Below are positions 55,320 through 64,000 of a stretch of DNA of 64,000 nucleotides, piece after piece (the first letter of the stretch is position 1; every line of letters starts with the position of its first letter). This DNA is from Parapedobacter flavus (GTDB lineage: Bacteria; Bacteroidota; Bacteroidia; Sphingobacteriales; Sphingobacteriaceae). The notes beneath the pieces are model-generated. The model was not told the origin of the DNA and made no database searches. It saw nothing but the letters and a program-made list of their open reading frames with translations. The translations under genes and the position numbers were made by a program. The DNA is taken from the NCBI RefSeq assembly GCF_035818675.1, contig NZ_JAYKZZ010000001.1:372001-436000 (forward strand), read 5' to 3'.

Positions 55320-55351
55320 TTTGCAACTACATCAATTATTACATACCTTGG
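55320..55351 (+). promoter_or_regulatory. Promoter of the second SusC/SusD operon
   Basis: TTTG at 55320-55323 and TACCTTGG at 55344-55351 (one mismatch to TAnnTTTG) are separated by 20 bases, the Bacteroidota -33/-7 spacing. The leader to SusC is about 250 bases, AT-rich, and holds short MNQ-starting frames near its end. Confidence 0.55.
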
Positions 55352-55555
55352 CCCCGTTGTTTGGCTCGTGTTGCACAGCTAACAAACCAAAGAAAAAACA
55401 AACAAATAAAGTTGCTTACCTGTTAAAACATTCGTAGACATGGCGACACATATTTTTTATTCATCAATTTGCTAAAATAATTTAGTGATTGCTGTATTTG
55501 ATCAGATGGAAAGCGGTGGGGGAGTCGGTACGATTTCCAGGCGCGGCGGCCCGTT

Positions 55556-55603
55556 ATGAACCAACAATATATTGATCCAACAATAAATAATGAACCAAAG
55601 TGA
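55556..55603 (+). other. Short upstream ORF abutting SusC
   Basis: ATG 55556 encodes 15 residues beginning MNQQYIDP and stops at TGA 55601-55603, immediately before the first possible SusC ATG at 55604. A second frame MNQSE* starts at 55590. The likely SusC start at 55628 also reads MNQ. Coding status unproven. Confidence 0.3.
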
Positions 55604-58600
55604 ATGATTTACCAAACACACAAAATGATGAATCAACGATTAACTAATGCATGTGGCGGGAGTATGCGATTGGCCTTACTTTCGCTAGCCGCCGCATTGC
55701 TGGCGGAGCCTGCAGTTGCGGGAAGCAATGGGCACACAAGATCACATCTGATAGCCCCAGCTGCGCAGCAAACGATTATCGGCACGGTAACCAGTGCCGC
55801 AGATAGCGCACCTTTGACAGGCGTGTCGGTTGCCGTGAAAGGTACCTCACGGGGGGCGGCGACCAATGACTCGGGACAGTACACGATTGCGGCTGAGGCG
55901 GGCGAAATCCTGGTGTTTTCTTATTTGGGTTATACACCTCAGGAAATTGTGGTGGGGCAGGCAGCCACCATTAATGTACGGCTGGAAGAAGACGCCGAGA
56001 GTTTAGAGGAAGTGGTGGTGGTAGGGTATGGTACGCAGCGGAAATCCGACTTGACGGGATCAATAGGGGTGCTGTCGGCAGAAGACTTGCTGCAAGCTCC
56101 GGTCAACAACGCGCTACAAGGTATGAAGGGCCGCGTTGCGGGCGTCAACGTGTTCCTGAACTCGGGTTCCCCATCAGGGAGTCCGCGTATCCTGATCAGG
56201 GGGCTGGGTACCATAAATTCCTCTTCAAACCCGTTGTTTGTCGTTGATGGGGTAGCGATGGAGAGCATCCAATTCCTCAATCCCAACGACATCGAGCGGA
56301 TGGAGATCCTTAAAGACGCCTCATCCACGGCCATCTACGGTGCCCGGGGAGCAAATGGTGTCATATTGATCAGTACCAAACGGGGCGCGAAAGTCGCCGG
56401 TACGGTCGTGAGTTACGACGGTTTCCTGAATGTGGGTACACTGCCGCGCAAGATCGATGTGCTTAATTCCGCCGAATGGCTGGAGGTCATTGAGCGTGGT
56501 TTTGCCAACCACACCAAATACAGTACGGGCACTATTCCAACACTTACCAGGGATGACCCAAGGCTCTTCGATGCAGAAGGGAACCCCTTGTACGATACCG
56601 ATTGGCAGGAAGAAGCGACACGTACGGCGGTGTCTCACAACCACCAGTTTGCCGTACAAACCAAGGCCGATAATTCGTCGTTTGGCGCCTTTATCAACTA
56701 TGCGAACATGCAAGGGATTATGCTTCGCAATGATGTGCAACGCATCAATGGTAAGATTGCTTACGATGCCCAGCCAAAAGATTGGCTGTCTTTGGGAGTT
56801 AATTTGCTGGCGAATTACACGAAAGAAAATGAATTCGAAGAAGGCGGGGGGCACCAGATGCCACGGCGGTCGATGCTTGAGATGGTGCCGATATTTCCGG
56901 TGAAGTTCCCCGATGGGACATGGTCGAATAGCAGTATGATCACCGACCCGTTCGGCTTGGAGGCTATCCCTAATCCGGTGCATGTACTGGAAACACAGGA
57001 TCGGCTCCGCAAGCGGCAACAGCTGTTTGGAAATGCTTACCTTACGTTCCACATCCTGCCCGGATTGGATCTACGTACGCAATTCGGATTTGACAAGCAC
57101 GATACCAACATCCAGGAGTACAGCCCGACTGACTTGATTAACATTTCACAGCCACTGGGCCGTGCTTACCTGGAAAACCAGCGGTCTTTTTATTGGCAGG
57201 AGGAAACTTACCTGAATTACAACAAGGAGATAGGCGACCACCGTATTAATTCTGTACTCGGATTAAGTTGGCAGCAACGGATCTATGAGAACAATTGGGT
57301 TTCTGCCGAGGGTTTCGCGGACGATTTTTTCCGTTTCAACGCCATCCAATCGGCCAGCCAACCGGGGGCACCGGGGTCGTCGTACGACAAATGGGCGATG
57401 AACTCTTATTTTTTGCGGGGGAGCTACAGCTACAAAGACCGCTATTTGGTGACCGTAACGGGCCGGATTGACGGTTCGTCGCGATTCGGTGAAAACAACA
57501 AGTATGGTATCTTTCCGTCGGCAGGTCTGGGCTGGGTGTTATCGGAAGAGTCATTTTTAAGCGATGTGCAAGCGTTGGACGAGCTTAAAATCCGTTCGAG
57601 TTACGGGATAACCGGTAATACCGAAATCCCTACGTACCAATCGCTCGGAACGATATCGACCGGAACGACGCTGCTTAATGGAGGCCGCGTGTCACAAAGC
57701 TATGTCAATCGCCTGCCAAACCCCAATTTGGAATGGGAGAAGACCAACCAATTTGATGTTGGCTTTGACTTGGCAATGTATAACCGTCGTCTTACCGTGG
57801 CATTCGATTATTACTACAAACTTACGACGGATTTACTGCTCGATAAGCCGGTACCTACTTCCACCGGTTTCACGGGGGTAAGAGATAATATCGGCTCGGT
57901 ATCCAACCGAGGTGTTGAAGTACTGTTAAGTGGTGTGCCAATAGCGAATGATGCGTTCAATTGGGAGTCTACACTCAACTTCAGTTTCAACAAAAATCGT
58001 ATTGAGGAGTTGGGAGAAAATGACGAGGATATCTTTCCGGGCCCCAACTGGGTGTCGGGAAGCCAAACCATATTGCGCGTAGGTGAGCCGCTGAGCTCGT
58101 ATTGGGGCTACCAGCGGTTGGGAACGTGGGGTGCGGATGAAGCTGATGAAGCTGCGGCAGTAGGCGCCATTCCGGGTGTTGCCAAGCGTAGTGCCGAACG
58201 GACCATCATTGGCAACGGCCTGCCCGACTGGGTAGGTAGCTTCGTGAATAACTTCAGCTATAAGAATTTCGACCTTACTGTCGACCTCCAGTTTGTTTGG
58301 GGAGTGGATATCCTGCAGCAGTTCACGCACTCCATGGAAGATCGTACCGGCCTGTCAAACGGCTTGGCAACAACCTTGTATGACAGTTGGACGGAAACCA
58401 ACCAAAATACGATGGTGCAACAGATTAGAAACGGTGCTTATTCTGGCCAGAACAGCGAAGTGGATGACCATTGGGTAGCGGATGGCTCGTATCTGCGCGG
58501 AAACCTCATCTCGCTTGGATACAATTTCGGCAGCGTGTCGCTGGACAGGATGAACCTGAAAGGCCTGCGGGTCTATGCCAGCGTACAGAATGCATTCCTG

Positions 58601-58735
58601 ATCGATTCCAAGGAATTCAAAGGATACGATCCGGAGGCCACATCTTGGGGCGGCAATCAATGGGGGCAGAATATTTTCTTCTTCCAATACCCCAACCCAC
58701 GCACGTTTACGATAGGCACCAGTTTCCAATTCTAA
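55604..58735 (+). CDS. SusC/RagA-family TonB-linked outer-membrane transporter (second pair)
   Basis: Up to 1043 aa; ATG 55628 (MNQRLTNACGGSMRLALLSL) gives a better signal peptide and may be the real start. Regulatory-like domain at about 55-125 (IIGTVTSAADSAPLTGVSVA), TonB-box region EEVVVVGYG near 138, plug with VVDGVAMESI and ILKDASSTAIYGARGANG near 225, barrel to the terminal FTIGTSFQF. No STN domain. It pairs with the SusD gene that follows and differs from the SusC at 9,013, so a different glycan is expected. Confidence 0.96.
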   Translation: MIYQTHKMMNQRLTNACGGSMRLALLSLAAALLAEPAVAGSNGHTRSHLIAPAAQQTIIGTVTSAADSAPLTGVSVAVKGTSRGAATNDSGQYTIAAEAGEILVFSYLGYTPQEIVVGQAATINVRLEEDAESLEEVVVVGYGTQRKSDLTGSIGVLSAEDLLQAPVNNALQGMKGRVAGVNVFLNSGSPSGSPRILIRGLGTINSSSNPLFVVDGVAMESIQFLNPNDIERMEILKDASSTAIYGARGANGVILISTKRGAKVAGTVVSYDGFLNVGTLPRKIDVLNSAEWLEVIERGFANHTKYSTGTIPTLTRDDPRLFDAEGNPLYDTDWQEEATRTAVSHNHQFAVQTKADNSSFGAFINYANMQGIMLRNDVQRINGKIAYDAQPKDWLSLGVNLLANYTKENEFEEGGGHQMPRRSMLEMVPIFPVKFPDGTWSNSSMITDPFGLEAIPNPVHVLETQDRLRKRQQLFGNAYLTFHILPGLDLRTQFGFDKHDTNIQEYSPTDLINISQPLGRAYLENQRSFYWQEETYLNYNKEIGDHRINSVLGLSWQQRIYENNWVSAEGFADDFFRFNAIQSASQPGAPGSSYDKWAMNSYFLRGSYSYKDRYLVTVTGRIDGSSRFGENNKYGIFPSAGLGWVLSEESFLSDVQALDELKIRSSYGITGNTEIPTYQSLGTISTGTTLLNGGRVSQSYVNRLPNPNLEWEKTNQFDVGFDLAMYNRRLTVAFDYYYKLTTDLLLDKPVPTSTGFTGVRDNIGSVSNRGVEVLLSGVPIANDAFNWESTLNFSFNKNRIEELGENDEDIFPGPNWVSGSQTILRVGEPLSSYWGYQRLGTWGADEADEAAAVGAIPGVAKRSAERTIIGNGLPDWVGSFVNNFSYKNFDLTVDLQFVWGVDILQQFTHSMEDRTGLSNGLATTLYDSWTETNQNTMVQQIRNGAYSGQNSEVDDHWVADGSYLRGNLISLGYNFGSVSLDRMNLKGLRVYASVQNAFLIDSKEFKGYDPEATSWGGNQWGQNIFFFQYPNPRTFTIGTSFQF

Positions 58736-58752
58736 CCTTAAAACTATTGAAG

Positions 58753-60336
58753 ATGAAAAAGTTAATAGCAATCATAGTTACCGCAGGAGTACTGGCAACC
58801 TCCTGCTCGGAGTTCTTGACCGAAGTGCCGAAAGATGAGATCGCGCCGAACCAGTTTTTTAAAAATTCGGACCATGCCTATAATGCGGTGAACGCGCTGT
58901 ATCGGTCGGGGGCACCATCGTTATTTGGTGGTGGTGTTTATTCCGGGTCGAGACTGATGTTTGGGCCTTACATGTCGGGGTTGGTAGACAATGACTACAA
59001 GGGGCAGGAAGTCCATGTGCAGCATGCCCAAGAACTTACCTTGAATAGCGTGAATATGTCGGGTTACCTGGGTGGATTTTGGCGCGATATGTATTTAGGC
59101 ATTTCACGCGCAAACAATGCCATCAAGTATATTCCAACAACACCGGGATTACCTGAATCCGAAGCCAATAAGCTGCTTGCAGAAGCTCGTTTTTTCAGAG
59201 CGATGAATTATTATTACCTCGTTCGCTTTTTCGGTGGGGTACCGTTGATCACTGAGCCGTACGAAAGCTTGGAGAACCTGTATATTGAACGGGCGCCCGT
59301 TGCTGACGTATACGCGCTTATCATTGAAGACCTGACGTTTGCCACCCAAGACGGCGTGCTTTCGGCGGCTACGATGAGTGGTAATGAAAACCGGATAACG
59401 CAGGGTGCGGCGCAAGCATTGCTAGCGGAAGTATACCTCACAATGAGCGGATACCCGCTACAGGCCGACCGGTATGCAGACGCCGCCCAAGTGGCCCGCA
59501 GTATCGTATCCAGCGGTGTGTATAGCCTTACCTCGCACGGAAGAGATGCGGAAGGGGATGTTGTCGTTGCCAACAGCGCCTATAATAAAGCGCGGATTGC
59601 GGACAATCTTCCGAATGAACAAATCTATTACTATGAGTATGAAGTGGGTATTTCCAATTCGGGGTATACACAATACGCCTTCCCGGTAAGCATGGCACCG
59701 GAGTTGGCGTATGCGATTTTCAACAACGCGTATCGGCCTACGGCTGATCTGTTGCAGGCTTACGATACGGATGAAGACTTGCGTATCCAGGAAAAACAAT
59801 ACTTCCATTCGTCGTTGACAAGGGCCGACGGCACGGTTGCTCATTTCGATACGGCGCCCCATATCTGGTTTGATGAACAAGCCTCTTTGGAGACTGCTAC
59901 ATCGGGTAAAGACCTGCCGATCATAACGTATGCCAATGTTTTATTGGTAGCGGCAGAGGCGATTGCCCAATCGGAAGGTGTTACCGCCGAAGCCGTTGAC
60001 TATTTGGCACAGGTAAGGAGCCGAGCTTATTGGAAACAGACCACCGCCCAAGTTAAAGCTGATTTGACAGGTCTAAGCCCACAGCAATTTGTGGAAGAAG
60101 TGTGGAAGGAGCGCCTGCGCGAATTGATTTTTGAGTTCTACGTGTGGTCCGATATCCAACGCACGCGGCAATTCCCCGTAACGGGTGCGGATGGCCAGAT
60201 TGATTTTGTGGACGTCATCGGTCACCAGAACAATTTTGGTGCTACATATGGCGAAGGCCACCTGTTGTTCCCCATTCCGGACGATGAATTACAGCGTAAC
60301 CCGTCGCTGGATCCGAATCCGGGATACGGTAATTAA
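58753..60336 (+). CDS. SusD/RagB-family nutrient-binding lipoprotein (second pair)
   Basis: 527 aa from ATG 58753; the frame is open further back into susC but family and signal fix this start. Lipobox LATSC at about residue 18, then SEFLTEVPKDEIAPNQFF. TPR motif LLAEARFFRAMNYYYLVRFFGGVP near 140, C-terminal region WKERLRELIFEFYVWSDIQRT near 455 and the closing NPSLDPNPGYGN. Ends just before a strong terminator, so the operon is only susC-susD. Confidence 0.96.
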   Translation: MKKLIAIIVTAGVLATSCSEFLTEVPKDEIAPNQFFKNSDHAYNAVNALYRSGAPSLFGGGVYSGSRLMFGPYMSGLVDNDYKGQEVHVQHAQELTLNSVNMSGYLGGFWRDMYLGISRANNAIKYIPTTPGLPESEANKLLAEARFFRAMNYYYLVRFFGGVPLITEPYESLENLYIERAPVADVYALIIEDLTFATQDGVLSAATMSGNENRITQGAAQALLAEVYLTMSGYPLQADRYADAAQVARSIVSSGVYSLTSHGRDAEGDVVVANSAYNKARIADNLPNEQIYYYEYEVGISNSGYTQYAFPVSMAPELAYAIFNNAYRPTADLLQAYDTDEDLRIQEKQYFHSSLTRADGTVAHFDTAPHIWFDEQASLETATSGKDLPIITYANVLLVAAEAIAQSEGVTAEAVDYLAQVRSRAYWKQTTAQVKADLTGLSPQQFVEEVWKERLRELIFEFYVWSDIQRTRQFPVTGADGQIDFVDVIGHQNNFGATYGEGHLLFPIPDDELQRNPSLDPNPGYGN

Positions 60337-60341
60337 TCATT

Positions 60342-60380
60342 AACTGTCAGTAAGTTGTTACGTAACTTACTGACAGTTTT
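60342..60380 (+). terminator. Strong Rho-independent terminator after susCD
   Basis: Perfect 15-base stem AACTGTCAGTAAGTT (60342-60356) and its complement (60364-60378), 7-base loop GTTACGT, then TT. It lies 6 bases after the SusD stop. The stem starts with AA and ends with TT, so it may work in both directions. Confidence 0.9.
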
Positions 60381-60458
60381 GCTATATTAGCAGCGTATGG
60401 CTTGCGGTGTGCAGGGCGTGCGAAACAGAAAAGCTAAAACAATTTAATCAGATGTTAG

Positions 60459-61904
60459 ATGAAAAATAGTAATCAGTCAAAAGCAGGTGCAACCCGTAGG
60501 GATTTTATCAAAACCGGGGCTGCAGCTGCTGCAGGATTTATGGTGGTGCCGCGCCATGTATTGGGCGGTACGGGGTTCGTTGCACCCAGCGACAAATTAG
60601 TCGTGGCGGGTATTGGTGTAGGTGGTAAGGGAAATTCAGATCTTAAGAATTTCCACGACAGTGGTAAGGCGGAGATTGCCTTCCTTTGTGATGTGGATGA
60701 CCGACGGGCAGCGGGTTCCGTAAAGCGGTTCCCACAGGCTAAATATTATAAGGATTACCGGGAGATGCTCGATAAAGAACACCGTCATATCGATGCGGTG
60801 TCGGTATCTACGCCCGATCATAACCACGCCGTACAGGCCCTGGCAGCGATGCAGTTGGGCAAACACGTCTATGTACAGAAACCACTTACGCACGATGTGT
60901 TTGAAGCGCGTGCGCTGACGCAGGCAGCAAAGAAATATAAGGTAGTAACCCAGATGGGCAACCAAGGTGCTTCGGGCGATGGTGTCCGCATTATGCGTGA
61001 ATGGTTTGACGCTGGGCTCATCGGCGACGTGCATACCATTTATACGTGGACAGACCGGCCGGTGTGGCCGCAAGGTATCCAGTGGCCGGCCCAGAAGGCA
61101 GAAGTGCCCAACGAGCTCGACTGGGATCTTTGGTTGGGTACCGCACCCTATAAAGATTATATCGATAAGTTAGTGCCATTCAACTGGCGCGGCTGGTGGG
61201 ATTACGGTACCGGTGCACTTGGCGATATGGGATGCCACATTATGGAGGCACCTTTCAGTATTTTAGGGCTCCAGTATGTAAAGGATGTGCAGGCCAGTGT
61301 TGGATCCGTCTACGTGGATGAGTTCAAGCGTGGGTATTTTCCCGAAAGTTGCCCACCTTCGAGCTACGCCGTACTTACGTTCCCGAAATCGGAAAAAACA
61401 ACCGGCGACGTGAAAATCCATTGGATGGATGGCGGTATACAACCGCAACGCCCGGAAGAACTGGGGCCGAACGAGGTATTCGGCGATGGCGGTAACGGTA
61501 TCCTCTTTGTAGGTACCAAGGGCAAGATGATGGCTGGATGCTATGCGGAGAACCCCAGGTTGTTACCTACTTCGTTGACCAAGCAGCATCAGTTGCCTGT
61601 TAAGTACGAACGGGTGCCAAACGGGTCGGGCGGCCACTATGCACAGTGGGTTGAAGCCTGTATTGCTGGCCATGGTAAAAAGGAAGTAAGCTCACCATTT
61701 TCCATTGCCGGCCCGCTTACCGAAGCGCTCCTCATGGCCAATTTGGCTATTCGTGGGTCAGACTTGCGTATCGACAACAAGTATCCCGGAAGAAACCTGA
61801 AGTTGATTTGGGATAACGACAATATGAAGGTGACTAATTTCGATGAAGTCAACCAGTTCGTGAAGCGGCAATACCGGCAGGGCTGGAATTTGCCAACCGT
61901 TTAA
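60459..61904 (+). CDS. Tat-exported Gfo/Idh/MocA-family oxidoreductase
   Basis: 481 aa. Tat signal TRRDFIKTGAAAAAGFMVVP. Rossmann loop VAGIGVGGKGNSDL near 50-63, VSVSTPDHNHAVQALAAMQLGKHVYVQKPLTH near 112-143 where the catalytic Lys of EKP is QKP here, and GALGDMGCHIMEAPF near 250 with the Asp and His pair. Exported family members bind NAD(H) tightly and may act on glycosides by a redox-assisted mechanism. It is alone, 122 bases after susD and followed by its own terminator. Substrate unknown. Confidence 0.92.
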   Translation: MKNSNQSKAGATRRDFIKTGAAAAAGFMVVPRHVLGGTGFVAPSDKLVVAGIGVGGKGNSDLKNFHDSGKAEIAFLCDVDDRRAAGSVKRFPQAKYYKDYREMLDKEHRHIDAVSVSTPDHNHAVQALAAMQLGKHVYVQKPLTHDVFEARALTQAAKKYKVVTQMGNQGASGDGVRIMREWFDAGLIGDVHTIYTWTDRPVWPQGIQWPAQKAEVPNELDWDLWLGTAPYKDYIDKLVPFNWRGWWDYGTGALGDMGCHIMEAPFSILGLQYVKDVQASVGSVYVDEFKRGYFPESCPPSSYAVLTFPKSEKTTGDVKIHWMDGGIQPQRPEELGPNEVFGDGGNGILFVGTKGKMMAGCYAENPRLLPTSLTKQHQLPVKYERVPNGSGGHYAQWVEACIAGHGKKEVSSPFSIAGPLTEALLMANLAIRGSDLRIDNKYPGRNLKLIWDNDNMKVTNFDEVNQFVKRQYRQGWNLPTV

Positions 61905-61925
61905 AAACGATTACGTTTAATGAGT

Positions 61926-61959
61926 AAACGGGGTACGCCAATCGGGGTACCCCGTTTTT
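61926..61959 (+). terminator. Rho-independent terminator of the Gfo/Idh gene
   Basis: AAACGGGGTAC (61926-61936) and GTACCCCGTTT (61947-61957) form an 11-base perfect stem with a 10-base loop followed by TT. Confidence 0.92.
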
Positions 61960-62021
61960 GTTGGTGACAACTTCCGATACAATTAATTGTAAATTATTTA
62001 GACTTATTATAAACTAGTGTC

Positions 62022-62029
62022 TATATTTG
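62022..62029 (+). promoter_or_regulatory. -7 box of the DUF4198/TonB-receptor operon
   Basis: TATATTTG matches TAnnTTTG; TTTA at 61997-62000 is a possible -33 element at 21 bases. The spacer carries TTTA-N9-TAAA partial symmetry (61997-62013), perhaps a metal-regulator site, but this is weak. The remaining gap to 62,252 is the structured leader described separately. Confidence 0.5.
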
Positions 62030-62046
62030 TCCTCGTAAAATAAAAA

Positions 62047-62097
62047 GGCCGCGCAGTTCGCACCTGCACGGCCCATCCACCAAGGGTGGTTGCTTTT
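62047..62097 (+). promoter_or_regulatory. Two-hairpin structured mRNA leader
   Basis: GGCCG-c-GCAG (62047-62056) pairs with CTGC-a-CGGCC (62064-62073) around a 7-base loop; CCACC (62077-62081) pairs with GGTGG (62085-62089) and is followed by TTGCTTTT. Further downstream GCAAA/TTTGC (62136-62150) and CCGTC/GACGG arms near 62,189-62,213 add possible stems. It starts about 20 bases past the predicted promoter, so it is in the transcript. It does not match a riboswitch class I recognise. Confidence 0.45.
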
Positions 62098-62252
62098 AAA
62101 AATATGGGTATACATTCAAAAGCTATGCAAAATAGGCAAATTTTGTTTGCAGCGGCAATCGGCACCTGTAAAATTATTGCTAATATGCCCGTCAGGGCCT
62201 TCCGACGGCCTTTCCACAATTTTATCTTTTCATTTCTAACACATTAATTATC

Positions 62253-62954
62253 ATGAAAGCTAAACACGTCATCGTTGTTTGTATTGTATGTTTATTTTCT
62301 TTTTCTACCGCATGGGCACACGCACTGTGGATCGATACCGCCCCCATAGGTAAATCGGGCAACGTGCACCAGGTCCGTATTTATTACGGCGAACCGTCTG
62401 AGGGGGTATTGGAGAACGTTGAAGATTGGTGGTCCGACGTCGGTTCATTTGTGCTGACATTACACCTACCCGATGGCAGCACCAAGCCATTAGCCGTCAC
62501 TGCGAAAGCCGATCACTATGTAGCTGCATTTACGCCCGAAAGAAACGGTGTTTATGCCCTTAGTATCACCAAACCCGTTGCGGAAACCTTCGACGGCCAC
62601 AAATACCAATTCAATGGTGCCGCCTTTGTGCACGTGGGGGTAAAAGCTGAACAAACAGTAGAGGCTGTGGGTGATTTCCGCTTACTGGCTCGTTCGGCTG
62701 GCAAGGAGACTGTTGGCAAGGCTATCTCCATCGATGCGCAACTTGACAATCAACCGTTGGCCGATTTAGAGGTGACGGTGTTTTCGCCCAATGGCTGGCA
62801 AAAAACCTTCCATACGGACGATAATGGGGCGATTTCGTTTGTCCCCGATAGACCGGGGCATTACCTCGTTGAAGCGTTGCATAGCGCTGACGTAACGGAT
62901 GCGGACCATAAGCACCTCCATCGTATTGCTACCTGGAGTTTTAACATTGACTAA
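62253..62954 (+). CDS. DUF4198-family exported protein
   Basis: 233 aa with signal peptide ending AWAH. The mature start AHALWIDTA is typical of DUF4198, followed by Ig-like strands and a C-terminal second domain (LADLEVTVFSPNGWQKTFHTDDNG, FVPDRPGHYLVEA) ending with a His-rich tail HKHLHRIATWSF. Such proteins often neighbour TonB receptors and metal uptake genes. It starts 19 bases before the receptor gene. It probably handles metal or metal-chelate in the periplasm (inference). Confidence 0.85.
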   Translation: MKAKHVIVVCIVCLFSFSTAWAHALWIDTAPIGKSGNVHQVRIYYGEPSEGVLENVEDWWSDVGSFVLTLHLPDGSTKPLAVTAKADHYVAAFTPERNGVYALSITKPVAETFDGHKYQFNGAAFVHVGVKAEQTVEAVGDFRLLARSAGKETVGKAISIDAQLDNQPLADLEVTVFSPNGWQKTFHTDDNGAISFVPDRPGHYLVEALHSADVTDADHKHLHRIATWSFNID

Positions 62955-62973
62955 TTATTTAATAGTAACAACG

Positions 62974-64000
62974 ATGCGGTTAATTAAACAATTGGCGATT
63001 TTAATCCTATTAGCCACCTTCGGGTTTTATCCGGCATATGCACAAAATGGGAGACACACGGTTATCACGGGAAAAATTACGACCTCCAATGGGGTGCCGG
63101 CAGGACATGTTTCGGTTCGCGTGAAGGGTACCCCTTTTGGTAGTCAGACGGACGACGAGGGTGCCTACCGGATTGAACTTCAAAAAGCGGGTACGCTGAC
63201 GTTGGAAATCAGTGCGCTGGGCACTGCCAACCAATCGAAAACCATTACTGCCCGCCCGGGAGACACCCATGCACTTGATTTTATCATTGACATGACCAGT
63301 CAACAATTGGAGGAAGTATTGATCAGCGAAAAGCGGGGGAGCTATAACATCCTTACACCATCCCCCACGTTGCGTCTGGATGCGCCGCTGATTGAAATCC
63401 CACAGAATGTACAGGTCGTATCTAGCAAATCCCTTTCGGACCAGCAGGTGATCAGTATGAGCGACGGGTTGATCAGGAATGTAAGCGGTGCTGTCCGGCT
63501 GGAGCACTGGGGTAACCTGTATACGAACATCAGTATGCGGGGCACCCAGATACAGGCCTTCCGGAATGGCTTTAACGTGGTGGCTTCTTATTGGGGGCCG
63601 CTTACGGAAGATATGAGCTTCGTGGACCATATCGAGTTTGTGAAAGGTCCCGCCGGGTTTATGCTATCCAATGGCGACCCCTCGGGCTCCTACAATGTGG
63701 TAACCAAGAAACCGACAGGGGAAACCAAGGGTGAAGCTACGCTTACGATAGGTGAGTACGACCTGTACCGTACTACGTTGGATTTGGACGGCAAGCTTAA
63801 CAAAAGCGGCAGATTATTGTATCGTTTTAATGCATCGGCTCAAACCAAAGGCTCGCACCGGGCCAATGAGTTTGACAACCGGTACGCTCTGGCCCCGGTG
63901 GTTTCCTACCAAGTGGATGCCAAAACCAGGGTGACGGCCGAGTATACGTTGCAATATGCGAAGATGTCTGACGTAGGCTCGTATTATGTGTTTGGCCCCA
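62974..64000 (+). CDS. TonB-dependent siderophore-type receptor (3' truncated)
   Basis: The first 342 residues are seen before the window ends. Signal peptide MRLIKQLAILILLATFGFYP to about AYAQ, then a carboxypeptidase-regulatory-like domain (ITGKITTSNGVPAGHVSVRV, about 30-110), TonB-box region LEEVLISEKRG, and plug domain with IEIPQNVQVVSSKSL, NVSGAVRLEHWG, ISMRGTQIQAFRNGF and FVKGPAGFMLSNGDPSGSYN, the last being characteristic of FhuE/FpvA-type siderophore receptors. The barrel begins with GEATLTIGEYDLYR. It is in the same unit as the DUF4198 gene. Confidence 0.93.
   Translation, partial: MRLIKQLAILILLATFGFYPAYAQNGRHTVITGKITTSNGVPAGHVSVRVKGTPFGSQTDDEGAYRIELQKAGTLTLEISALGTANQSKTITARPGDTHALDFIIDMTSQQLEEVLISEKRGSYNILTPSPTLRLDAPLIEIPQNVQVVSSKSLSDQQVISMSDGLIRNVSGAVRLEHWGNLYTNISMRGTQIQAFRNGFNVVASYWGPLTEDMSFVDHIEFVKGPAGFMLSNGDPSGSYNVVTKKPTGETKGEATLTIGEYDLYRTTLDLDGKLNKSGRLLYRFNASAQTKGSHRANEFDNRYALAPVVSYQVDAKTRVTAEYTLQYAKMSDVGSYYVFGP

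Overview
The window reads as chromosomal DNA of a Bacteroidota member, most likely of the Sphingobacteriaceae (Parapedobacter/Pedobacter/Olivibacter-like). Supporting signs are two SusC/SusD pairs, lipoproteins with the associated unknown domains (DUF4959/5126/5000, DUF4998, DUF4468), the bacillithiol gene bshA, a BlaI-M56/TonB pair, and many upstream boxes fitting the Bacteroidota -7 consensus TAnnTTTG. The genus is inference; no rRNA gene is present to fix it.

Bases 1-37,500 are an accessory catabolic region. It opens with the 3' part of a PVC-type propeller/HEAT protein fused to an azurin-like copper domain, then a secreted aldose epimerase, an exported TIM-barrel sugar isomerase and a DeoR-type repressor. 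Divergent from the repressor starts a same-strand run of about 28 kb (4,988-33,352) with mostly tiny gaps: a Tat-exported DegT-family PLP protein, a MurQ-type etherase, a second exported DegT protein, SusC, SusD, three small exported proteins (two of them lipoproteins), a third exported DegT protein, a ceramidase-like hydrolase, a double amidohydrolase, a large heparinase II/III-type lyase, an alpha/beta hydrolase, a beta-propeller, an Nramp-like transporter without the usual metal motifs, an SDR, a DHDPS-family aldolase and an exported enolase-superfamily protein. A second unit (33,535-37,473) holds a neutral-ceramidase-like enzyme, a DUF7133 propeller lipoprotein and a HiPIP. Together they look like a polysaccharide utilisation locus for an acidic, amino-sugar-containing polymer. 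The polymer is unknown, and three exported PLP enzymes in one such locus is the most unusual point.

Bases 37,483-55,250 are housekeeping: purE, purK, nuoB, nuoA and ffh on the minus strand; a YugP-type metalloprotease; an exact 21-base two-motif tandem array (42,720-43,286); frr, pyrH and bshA; blaI and an M56/TonB sensor; a DUF819 membrane protein; prfB with its programmed +1 frameshift; dcd; a phosphopantetheinyl transferase; a small helical protein; bcp; an M23 peptidase; and a fumarylacetoacetase-family enzyme.

Bases 55,251-64,000 return to nutrient acquisition: a second SusC/SusD pair closed by a strong terminator, a Tat-exported Gfo/Idh/MocA oxidoreductase with its own terminator, then a structured leader, a DUF4198 protein and the 5' part of a TonB-dependent siderophore-type receptor that runs off the window.

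Eight proteins carry recognisable twin-arginine signals, so Tat export of cofactor-bearing enzymes is a theme of the region.
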